From Streptomyces sp. NBC_01454 (GTDB lineage: Bacteria; Actinomycetota; Actinomycetes; Streptomycetales; Streptomycetaceae), in assembly GCF_036227565.1 (NCBI RefSeq), contig NZ_CP109460.1, positions 6,944,001-7,008,000 of the forward strand: 64,000 nucleotides of DNA. The letters run 5' to 3'. Positions 54,765-61,987 of this stretch are shown here, in pieces (within the stretch, counting starts at the first letter, position 1; each line of letters starts with the position of its first letter). The notes below the pieces were generated by a model. That model had not been told where the DNA came from, ran no database searches, and saw nothing but the letters and a program-made list of their open reading frames with translations. The position numbers and the translations under genes were made by a program.

Positions 54765-56591
54765 ATGTGCGGAATCACCGGCTGGGCGTCCTTCCCCCAC
54801 GACGCCCGCACCCAGACCGCGGTCATCGAGGCCATGACCGCCACGCTCACCCCGCGCGGCCCCGACGCGGGGGGCGGGTGGCTCGGCGAGCACGCCGCGA
54901 TCGGCCACCGCCGCTTGGCCGTCCTCGACCCGGCCGGCGGCGGGCAGCCGATGACCGACCGCCCCGACCGGCCGAACTTCGTGCTCAGTTACAGCGGCGA
55001 GGTCTACAACCATCACGAGCTGCGGGCCGAGCTCCGCGGCCGGGGACATGTCTTCCGTACGCGTAGCGATACCGAGGTGGTACTGCGCGCCTACGCCGAG
55101 TGGGGTGAGGGCCTCGCCGACCACCTGGAGGGCATGTTCGCCTTCGCAGTGTGGGACGAGCGTGCCCAGCGGCTGCTGCTGGTACGTGACCGCCTCGGTG
55201 TCAAGCCGCTGTTCTGGGCCGCCGTCGACGGCGGCCTGGCCTTCGCCTCCGAGCCGAAGGCACTCTTCGCCCACCCGGAGATCCGGCCACGGGTGGACGC
55301 CGACGGGCTCCGGGAGGCGTACAGCCTGCTCTTCAACACCGGGCCGACGGTGTGGTCCGGGGTGCGGGAGGTGGAACCCGGCGGCCTGCTCGTCCTGGAC
55401 CGCGACGGCATCCGTGAACGCCGCTACTGGCAGCTGGCGGACGGGACGCACGACGACGACCGGGACACGGCCGTCGAGCGGGTCCGTGACCTGGTCGGCA
55501 CGGCCGCCCGCAGCCAGCTGGAGGCCGATGTCCCGCTGTGCAGCCTGCTCTCCGGCGGCATCGACTCCACGGTCCTGACCGGGGTGCTCGCCGACGAACT
55601 CCGGCTGCGGGAAGGCCCGGACGCCCGCATCCGCTCCTACGCCGTCGACTACAGCGACCAGGCCGAGCAGTTCACCGGCGACGTGCTGCGCACCGGCCAC
55701 GACACCCCGTACGCCGCCGAGGCCGGCGCCTTCCTCGGCACCGACCACAGCACGGTCGTCCTCGACCCGCGCGCCCTCCTTGACCTGGAGCACCGCAAGG
55801 CGGTCGTCGCGGCGCGGGACTCACCGATCGGCGTCGGCGACATGGACACCTCCCTGTATCTGCTCTTCGGCGAGATCCGCAAGCACTCCACCGTGGCGCT
55901 GTCCGGCGAGGCGGCGGACGAGGTGTTCGGCGGTTACCCCTGGTTCCACTCCCCGAAGGCGCTGAACGCGGCGACTTTCCCCTGGCTGCTCGTCACCGGC
56001 GACGAGGCCGCGATGCCGCTGAACCCGGAACTCGGGCTGCGCATGGAGGAGTTCCGCCGGGACACCTATGACAGCGCGCTGGCCGCCGTACCGCATCGGG
56101 ACGGCGAAACCCCCACCGAGCACCGGCAGCGCGAGATGCAGCACCTGTCCCTGACCCGCTGGCTGCGCCAGCTGCTGCACCGCAAGGACCGGCTGAGCAT
56201 GGCCCAGGGCCTGGAGGTCCGCGTCCCCTACTGCGATCACCGCCTCGTCGAGTACGCCTTCGCGGCGCCCTGGGCGCTGAAGAGCTTCGACGGCCGGGAG
56301 AAGAGCCTGCTGCGCGCCGCCGGCGCCGGACTCGCGCCCGACTCCGTGCTGCACCGGCCCAAGAACCACTACCCGGCCACCCATCACCCCGACTACAGCC
56401 GCGGCCTGCAGGACCTGGCCCGTGACGCCCTGTCCGTCGGTCAGGTCCGGGCCCTGGCCGACGAGTCCCGTCTCAAGCCCTGCCTCGACACCCCGCCGGA
56501 CCGCCTGGAGTGGGGCCACCGCCTCCGCCTGGAACGCGTCGTCGACCTCGCGCTGTGGCTGGACCACCATCGGCCCGAACTCGCCCTCTGA
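54765..56591 (+). CDS. asnB: Asparagine synthetase, glutamine-hydrolysing
   Basis: This 608-residue enzyme has an N-terminal class II glutaminase domain beginning with the catalytic Cys in MCGITGW, and a C-terminal ATP-dependent synthetase domain with SLLSGGIDSTVLTG (PP-loop) and SGEAADEVFGGYPWF. It converts aspartate and glutamine to asparagine; paralogues amidate natural products. AGGAG precedes the ATG. It follows the exporter gene by 15 nt and its stop lies inside a hairpin shared with the convergent tsaD-like gene. A housekeeping role or a pathway role cannot be separated by sequence. Confidence 0.92.
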   Translation: MCGITGWASFPHDARTQTAVIEAMTATLTPRGPDAGGGWLGEHAAIGHRRLAVLDPAGGGQPMTDRPDRPNFVLSYSGEVYNHHELRAELRGRGHVFRTRSDTEVVLRAYAEWGEGLADHLEGMFAFAVWDERAQRLLLVRDRLGVKPLFWAAVDGGLAFASEPKALFAHPEIRPRVDADGLREAYSLLFNTGPTVWSGVREVEPGGLLVLDRDGIRERRYWQLADGTHDDDRDTAVERVRDLVGTAARSQLEADVPLCSLLSGGIDSTVLTGVLADELRLREGPDARIRSYAVDYSDQAEQFTGDVLRTGHDTPYAAEAGAFLGTDHSTVVLDPRALLDLEHRKAVVAARDSPIGVGDMDTSLYLLFGEIRKHSTVALSGEAADEVFGGYPWFHSPKALNAATFPWLLVTGDEAAMPLNPELGLRMEEFRRDTYDSALAAVPHRDGETPTEHRQREMQHLSLTRWLRQLLHRKDRLSMAQGLEVRVPYCDHRLVEYAFAAPWALKSFDGREKSLLRAAGAGLAPDSVLHRPKNHYPATHHPDYSRGLQDLARDALSVGQVRALADESRLKPCLDTPPDRLEWGHRLRLERVVDLALWLDHHRPELAL

Positions 56592-56624
56592 GGGGCTGCG
56601 TTGCCGGGCGCCCCCGCCCCTCAG
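56588..56624. terminator. Bidirectional hairpin covering both stop codons
   Basis: Nine-bp arms CTGAGGGGC (56588-56596) and GCCCCTCAG (56616-56624) contain the asnB stop on one side and the tsaD-like stop on the other. Confidence 0.55.
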
Positions 56625-57691
56625 GCGATCTTCCCGGCGAGGGGCCGGGCGACCGGGTGCAGCGCCGCGTACTCCAGGGGAGCCGACGGGTCGATCGAGA
56701 CGTCGAGCGGTGCGGGCTCGGCGCCCGCCCGGACCAGGAGGTCCCCGATGGCGGCGATCATCGCGCCGTTGTCGGTGCACAGCTTCAGCGGCGGGACGCG
56801 CAGGGTGAGGCCGGCCGCCGCGCACCGTTCCTCCGCCAGCGCCCGAACCCGGGAGTTGGCGGCCACACCGCCGACCACGACCAGGGTGCCGACGCCGTGT
56901 GCGGTGCAGGCGGCGACCGCCTTGCGGGTCAGCACCTCGGCGATCGCCTCCTGCAGTGCGGCGGCGCCGTCGGCCACCGGCAGCACCTGACCTCGATGCC
57001 GTTCCGCCCACCGTGCCGCGGCGGTCTTCAGCCCGGAGAAGGAGAAGGCGTACGGATCATCGCGCGGACCGGTGAGCGGCCGGGGGAAGGCGACGGCGCG
57101 GGCGTCGCCCTCGCGCGCCGCCCGGTCGAGGGCCGGCCCGCCGGGATACGGCAGCCCGAAGACCCGGGCGGCCTTGTCGAAGCACTCGCCCGCCGCGTCG
57201 TCCAGGGTGTCGCCGAGATGCACGAGCCGGTCGCGCGCCAGATCGCGGACGAGCAGCAGCGAGGTGTGACCGCCGGAGACGATCAGCACCACACAGGGGT
57301 CGGGCAGCGGCCCGTGCGCCAGGGTGTCGGCGGCGACGTGTCCCGCCAGGTGGTGCACTCCGTACAGCGGGACGCCCAGCGTGTACGCCAGGCTCTTCGC
57401 GCCGGCCAGCCCGACCTGGAGTGCGCCGGAGAGCCCCGGCCCGGTGGTCACCGCGACCGCCCCGATGTCGGACATCCGCAGCCCGGCCGCCGCCAGCGCC
57501 CGGTGGACGACCGGGGTGAACGAGTGGACATGGGCGCGGGCCGCGATCTCCGGCACCACCCCGCCGAACCGGGCGTGCTCATCCATGCTCGACGCCACCG
57601 CATGCCCCAGCAGCCGGCCGCTTTGCACCAGCCCCGCGCCCGTCTCGTCACAGGACGACTCGATGCCCAGCACCACCGGCGTTCCCCGCAT
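56621..57691 (-). CDS. tsaD: TsaD-family threonylcarbamoyl-AMP transferase, probable paralogue
   Basis: This 356-residue protein has the Kae1/TsaD ASKHA fold: [15 protein letters not shown] at the N-terminus, the metal pair H114 and H118 in [32 protein letters not shown] and [12 protein letters not shown]. TsaD makes t6A at position 37 of ANN-decoding tRNAs together with TsaB and TsaE. In Streptomyces the housekeeping gene normally sits with tsaB, tsaE and rimI, none of which are here, so this is probably a second copy. It diverges from thiI across 349 nt holding an 8-bp inverted repeat. Confidence 0.87.
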   Translation of the reverse strand: MRGTPVVLGIESSCDETGAGLVQSGRLLGHAVASSMDEHARFGGVVPEIAARAHVHSFTPVVHRALAAAGLRMSDIGAVAVTTGPGLSGALQVGLAGAKSLAYTLGVPLYGVHHLAGHVAADTLAHGPLPDPCVVLIVSGGHTSLLLVRDLARDRLVHLGDTLDDAAGECFDKAARVFGLPYPGGPALDRAAREGDARAVAFPRPLTGPRDDPYAFSFSGLKTAAARWAERHRGQVLPVADGAAALQEAIAEVLTRKAVAACTAHGVGTLVVVGGVAANSRVRALAEERCAAAGLTLRVPPLKLCTDNGAMIAAIGDLLVRAGAEPAPLDVSIDPSAPLEYAALHPVARPLAGKIA

Positions 57692-58040
57692 GACGTTCCC
57701 TTCTCGCGCACTGCGACCAGGCTAATTGCCCAGGATGAGTTATTGCAGAGTCTATGCAATAAGGGGCGGTCGGCCGGCGTCGGAGTGGGCGCGGAGGTGG
57801 CTGTCGCTCCGGGTGCGGGTGAACCCCGGGAGCGCGGTGCGTCCAGGCCCTGCCTACCCTGGACGCGCAGTGGGTTCGCCCCGGCCGCCGGAGGGGGCCG
57901 GGCAAGAGGGAACCCGGTGGGAATCCGGAGCGCACCCCGCCGCACGCGCCGCTGCTCCACCGGGCATGAGCGTGCGGCCTTTCCGTCCTTCGTGCCCGCC
58001 GCGGACCGCCCCGTGAGGCGACTCGACGAAGGAGAGCTCT
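57692..58040. other. Divergent spacer between tsaD-like and thiI genes
   Basis: This 349-nt spacer has no credible gene. It contains an AT-rich perfect inverted repeat near the tsaD-like start and presumably both promoters. Confidence 0.55.
57740..57762. promoter_or_regulatory. Inverted repeat TTATTGCA-N7-TGCAATAA, operator candidate
   Basis: Perfect 8-bp arms (57740-57747 and 57755-57762) stand out in very GC-rich DNA, 49 nt before the tsaD-like start. The geometry (arms with a 7-nt centre) matches the site at 6294-6312. Confidence 0.55.
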
Positions 58041-59339
58041 GTGCCCCACCACCCGGACACCGCCGCGTCGGAGGGCACGCCGACGCCGTCCCCCCACCTG
58101 CCGTGCGTCCTGCTCAAGCACGGCGAGGTCTTCCTGCGCGGACGGAACCGGGACCGGTTCGAACAGCTGCTGCGGAACAATCTGCGCGGCGCACTGCGCG
58201 GCATCGGGGGCTCCACCTGGATTCAGGACGCCCGGAGCGTCACGGTCCTCGGGGGTGAGGTTCCCGTGGAGGAGCTGGTGGAGCGCGCTCGCAGGGTGTT
58301 CGGATTCAACTCCGTGCAGCCCGCCGTCCGGGTCCCCGGCACCATCGACGCCATCACGTCCGCGGCGGTGGAGGCGCTGGCCGCCGTCAAGGCCGAGCGC
58401 CCGGGCGTCAGTTTCGCCGTCCGGGTGCGCCGGCGCGACAAGAGCTTCCCGCTGACGTCCTCCCGGCTCGAGGCCGAGGTCGGGTCCCACATCCAGCGGG
58501 CGCTCGGCCTGCCCGTGAACCTCACCGCCCCGGACGTCGCACTCTCCATCGAGATCGACCGGCCGGGGACCTACCTCACCTGGGTCCGCCACCCCGGCCA
58601 GGGGGGCCTGCCCGTCGGGTCCAGCGGGCGCGCCCTGGTGCTCCTTTCCGGCGGCTACGACTCCCCGGTGGCGGCGTACCGGGCCATGCGCCGCGGCCTG
58701 GCGTGCGACTTCGTCCATTTCACCGGCGCTCCGTACACCAACGCCTCCTCCGCCTACAAGGCATACGCACTCGCCAGGGAGCTGAACCGCTACCAGTCGG
58801 CCGGGCGGCTGCACGTCATCGCCCTGGGCCACGCCCAGAAGCAGCTCGCCGTCGCAGGGGCGGGAAGGCTCCAGGTCGTGGCCCAGCGGCGGTTGATGGT
58901 CCGCGCCGCCAGTGCGCTGGCGCGCGAGGTCGGGGCGGCCGCGCTGGTGACGGGGGACAGCCTCGGGCAGGTCGCCAGCCAGACGCTGACCAATATGGCC
59001 ACCGTCGACGAGGCGGCCGCGCTGCCCGTGCTGCGCCCGCTGGTGGGCTGGGACAAGCAGGAGATCATCGACGAGGCCCATCGGATCGGCACCGCGGAGA
59101 TCTCCGTCCTGCCGGATGAGGACTGCTGCAAGCTGCTCGCCCCCGAGCGGGTCTCGACCGGGGCGCACGTCCCCCAAATCGAGCGCGTGGAACGGCGACT
59201 TGACATGGATGACCTCATGGCGGAGCTGGTCCGCAAGGCCCAGTGCATGCGTCCCGGCGAGGAGGACGCGGAGGACGGGCCGCCGGCCACCACCGGGCTC
59301 CCCGCACAGCGGGAGTCCCTCCGGTGCACGGCTCCCTGA
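58041..59339 (+). CDS. thiI: ThiI-type tRNA 4-thiouridine synthetase, no rhodanese domain
   Basis: This 432-residue enzyme has an N-terminal ferredoxin-like and THUMP region (about 20-175, LLKHGEVFLRGRNRDRFEQL) and a C-terminal PP-loop domain with the SGGYDS signature at 203-208. C362 in LPDEDCCKLLAPER aligns with the catalytic Cys of the PP-loop part. The rhodanese domain of the E. coli protein is absent, as in Bacillus ThiI, which uses a dedicated desulfurase. It would adenylate and thiolate U8 of tRNA, or a small molecule. The GTG at 58041 has GAAGGAG upstream. Confidence 0.87.
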   Translation: MPHHPDTAASEGTPTPSPHLPCVLLKHGEVFLRGRNRDRFEQLLRNNLRGALRGIGGSTWIQDARSVTVLGGEVPVEELVERARRVFGFNSVQPAVRVPGTIDAITSAAVEALAAVKAERPGVSFAVRVRRRDKSFPLTSSRLEAEVGSHIQRALGLPVNLTAPDVALSIEIDRPGTYLTWVRHPGQGGLPVGSSGRALVLLSGGYDSPVAAYRAMRRGLACDFVHFTGAPYTNASSAYKAYALARELNRYQSAGRLHVIALGHAQKQLAVAGAGRLQVVAQRRLMVRAASALAREVGAAALVTGDSLGQVASQTLTNMATVDEAAALPVLRPLVGWDKQEIIDEAHRIGTAEISVLPDEDCCKLLAPERVSTGAHVPQIERVERRLDMDDLMAELVRKAQCMRPGEEDAEDGPPATTGLPAQRESLRCTAP

Positions 59340-59361
59340 CCCTCCCGGCTTCCGCCGCGAC

Positions 59362-59389
59362 GTGCGCGACCGGCCGTGCGCGACCGGCC
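59362..59389. repeat. Two tandem copies of a 14-bp unit
   Basis: GTGCGCGACCGGCC is repeated head to tail (59362-59375 and 59376-59389) between the convergent thiI and VOC genes. Confidence 0.88.
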
Positions 59390-59399
59390 GTGCGCGGCG

Positions 59400-59798
59400 T
59401 CAGCTCGCGAACTTCTCGATGGCCGCCGGGGTCATGGGGGTGAAGAAGTTGACGAGGTTGCCGTCAGGGTCGCGGAACAGCAGGGACCGGTTGCCCCAGG
59501 GCATCGTGGTGGGCTCGGTGACGAAGTCGGTGACGACGTCGGACAGGTCCCGGTGCACGCGGTCCACGTCGTCGACGAGGAATTCGGTGATCACACTGCG
59601 GTTGTCCGCCGGGCGGGCAGAACCCGGAGCGAACAGCGGGACGGTGCGGGTGCCGGCGATCGCGAGGGTGGCGTGGGGGGTCTTGAGTTCGGCGAAGTCC
59701 TCGGTGGCCCACACCGCCCGCACCCCTGTGGCGCGCTCGTAGAACTCGACGAGGCGCGTGACGTCGGCGGTAATGATGCGGATCGAGACGAAGTCCAT
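59400..59798 (-). CDS. VOC-family (glyoxalase/dioxygenase fold) protein
   Basis: This 132-residue protein is a single vicinal-oxygen-chelate domain: DFVSIRIITADVTRLVEFYE at the start and RSLLFRDPDGNLVNFFTP at the end, the latter a usual metal-Glu/Asn position. It may be a detoxifying enzyme or a binding protein. The ATG at 59798 has AAGGAGA five bases upstream; the frame is open further but outside family length. It diverges from a WYL regulator across an operator-like palindrome that likely controls both. Confidence 0.84.
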   Translation of the reverse strand: MDFVSIRIITADVTRLVEFYERATGVRAVWATEDFAELKTPHATLAIAGTRTVPLFAPGSARPADNRSVITEFLVDDVDRVHRDLSDVVTDFVTEPTTMPWGNRSLLFRDPDGNLVNFFTPMTPAAIEKFAS

Positions 59799-59847
59799 GG
59801 TGCTCTCCTTGGCTGCTGAAGTCGCTGTGCTTCGCAGGTTAGGAGAA

Positions 59848-59872
59848 ATAGTGGACAGAATCGGTCCGCTAT
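59848..59872. promoter_or_regulatory. WYL-regulator operator candidate
   Basis: ATAGTGGAC (59848-59856) and GTCCGCTAT (59864-59872) form 9-bp arms with one mismatch around a 7-nt centre, midway between the divergent VOC and WYL genes. A TAGGCT box at 59879-59884 lies just before the WYL ATG. Confidence 0.6.
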
Positions 59873-59890
59873 TCGCCTTAGGCTGGAGAC

Positions 59891-60916
59891 ATGCCTCGAC
59901 CCACCGGCCGCGTGCTGACACTCCTGGAGCTGCTGCAGTCGGGCGGCACCCGGACGGTGGCCGAACTCGCCGACCGCCTCGGCGTCGACGGCCGTACCGT
60001 GCGGCGGTATGTGGACCATCTGCTCGACCTCGACGTGCCCGTGGAGTCGGTGCGCGGCCGGTACGGCGGGTACCGACTCGCCCCCGGGTACCGCTTGCCC
60101 CCTCTCATGCTCAGCGACGACGAGGCGCTGGCCGTGCTGCTCGGCTTGGTCGCCGGCCGCCGAGCGGGGCTGACGACGACCGCACACACGGCGAGTGAGA
60201 CGGCATCGGCCAAGATCCGGCGCGTGTTGCCCCAGCACGTCGCTCACCGGCTCGGCATGCTCCTGGACTCTCTCGCCTTCACCGAGCAGCCCGGTGAGTC
60301 CGCCGCCCCGGACGCCGGGGTCCTGCTCACCCTCGCCGACGCGGTACGCCACCGCCGACCCGTCTCCCTCCGGTACACCGACCGCGGCGGCCGGCGCAGC
60401 GCACGCACGCTGCACGCCTACGGGATAGTCGCCCACTCGGGCCGGTGGTACGTCACGGGCACGGACGCCGAGATCGGCGAGGACCGCACGTTCCGGCTCG
60501 ATCGCATCGCGGACGCGAGGACCCTGCCCGGCTCGTTCGAGGAGCCCGAGGGGCCCGGCCCGGCACAGCGCGTGGTGTCAGGGTTCGCCACGGCTGAGTA
60601 CCGGCATGAGGTGACCTTGCGGGTCCACGGGACGGTTGCGCAGATCCGCGCCCAACTTCCCGCCGGCGTCGCGAGCCTGGCGGAGCACGAGCCGGCGGCA
60701 GACACGGACCGGACGGCCGAGCGCTGGCTGCGCGTCGACTTACGGGCAGAGCGGCTCGACTGGTTGCCTCCGGTGCTCGCTGCCCTCGACCGGCCCTTCG
60801 TCATCGAGCGCCCCGAGGAACTGCGCCACCTCGTCGTCGCGTTCGCCGGTCGCCTCGCGTCCCACGCCGCCGCATCCGACAGCGCCGCATCCGACAGCGA
60901 CGCCCCCATGTCATGA
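59891..60916 (+). CDS. HTH-WYL transcriptional regulator
   Basis: This 341-residue regulator has an N-terminal winged helix-turn-helix (about 1-60, LLELLQSGGTRTVAELADRL then RTVRRYVDHLLDLDVPVESV) and a WYL ligand-binding domain (about 150-215) with GRWYVTG and EDRTFRLDRI. A C-terminal extension follows. It probably senses a small ligand or nucleic acid and controls the divergent VOC gene and possibly the following SDR. The start at 59891 has GGAG very close, so the message may be nearly leaderless. Confidence 0.9.
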   Translation: MPRPTGRVLTLLELLQSGGTRTVAELADRLGVDGRTVRRYVDHLLDLDVPVESVRGRYGGYRLAPGYRLPPLMLSDDEALAVLLGLVAGRRAGLTTTAHTASETASAKIRRVLPQHVAHRLGMLLDSLAFTEQPGESAAPDAGVLLTLADAVRHRRPVSLRYTDRGGRRSARTLHAYGIVAHSGRWYVTGTDAEIGEDRTFRLDRIADARTLPGSFEEPEGPGPAQRVVSGFATAEYRHEVTLRVHGTVAQIRAQLPAGVASLAEHEPAADTDRTAERWLRVDLRAERLDWLPPVLAALDRPFVIERPEELRHLVVAFAGRLASHAAASDSAASDSDAPMS

Positions 60917-60980
60917 CAGGGCACCCCCAGCCTGCATGCGGAGTCACCGAGGAACCGAAGGAACTCAAGGAGCGCACACC

Positions 60981-61862
60981 ATGCAGATCGCCGTTACCAC
61001 CCCGACCGGCAACGTCGGCCGCCACGTCGTCAGCACGCTGGTCCGCGCCGGGATCCGGCCGCGCGTCCTGCTGCGCGAGCCCGCCCGGCTGGCTCCGGAG
61101 GTACGGGACGAGGTGGATGCGGTGCGCGTCGACCAATACGACGCCGACACGGTGGTGGCCGCCACCGAAGACGTTGACGCACTGTTCTGGGTGGACCCGG
61201 CCACCGGCGGCGAGGATCCCCTCGCCGACTACACCCGCGCCACCCGCAGCGTGGTCCGCGCCGTCACCGACAACCGGATCGGCCGCGTCGTCTTCCAGAG
61301 CAGCGTCGGCGCCGAGAAGCGCCACGGCGCCGGCGAGATCGACGGCCTGGCCCACACCGAAACCGCCTTGGACGGCCTCGGCGTCGACGTCACCCACCTC
61401 CGCTGCGGCTACTTCTTCAGCAACCTCGCACTCCAACTCGACGCCCTGCGAGCCGGCACGCTCCAGGTGATCCTCCCGCTCGACCAGCCCATGGCCTGGG
61501 TGGCGCCCCGCGACATCGCCGAGGTCGCCGTCACCCGTCTGCTCTCTCCCGCGTGGTCCGGACGCTGCGTGCAAGCCGTACACGGCCCCGCAGACCTCAC
61601 CTGGCGACAGGTCGCCGACATCCTCACCGCCGCCACCGGCCGGCGGATCGGCGTCGAGCAGATCTCCGACGAGGCCATGCGCACCCAGCTCCACCGGGCC
61701 GGGATGACCGAGGGACTGGTCGAGGCCGTCCTCGGCATGTCGACCGGCCTGCGCGAAAACTTCGTGCCCGAACAACCCCGCACCGTCCGCACCACCACCC
61801 CGACCACCCTCGCCGCCTGGGCCTACGACCATCTCCGGCACCGGATCGCGGACGGGGCGTGA
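60981..61862 (+). CDS. NmrA-like NAD(P)-binding protein
   Basis: This 293-residue atypical SDR starts IAVTTPTGNVGRHVVSTLVR, a TGNVG variant of the Rossmann motif, and continues with VVFQSSVGAEKRHG and RCGYFFSNLALQLDAL, typical of the NmrA/azoreductase-like group that often lacks the catalytic Tyr-Lys pair. It may be a quinone reductase or redox sensor. AAGGAG is eight bases before the ATG. It follows the WYL gene in the same direction after 64 nt and may be co-regulated with it. Confidence 0.84.
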   Translation: MQIAVTTPTGNVGRHVVSTLVRAGIRPRVLLREPARLAPEVRDEVDAVRVDQYDADTVVAATEDVDALFWVDPATGGEDPLADYTRATRSVVRAVTDNRIGRVVFQSSVGAEKRHGAGEIDGLAHTETALDGLGVDVTHLRCGYFFSNLALQLDALRAGTLQVILPLDQPMAWVAPRDIAEVAVTRLLSPAWSGRCVQAVHGPADLTWRQVADILTAATGRRIGVEQISDEAMRTQLHRAGMTEGLVEAVLGMSTGLRENFVPEQPRTVRTTTPTTLAAWAYDHLRHRIADGA

Positions 61863-61931
61863 GGACCCCGGCCGGGTAGCAGCCGCTCCCCCCGGTCGGA
61901 GCAGGCCGCCCCTCCTGGCATGGACGGACGG

Positions 61932-61963
61932 TCCGGGCCGGACACCGTAGTGTCCGGCCCGGA
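61932..61963. terminator. Strong bidirectional terminator hairpin
   Basis: Perfect 14-bp arms TCCGGGCCGGACAC (61932-61945) and their complement (61950-61963) with the loop CGTA separate the convergent SDR and metE genes. Confidence 0.82.
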
Positions 61964-61987
61964 ATTACGGCGGGGTCAACTAGAGGA

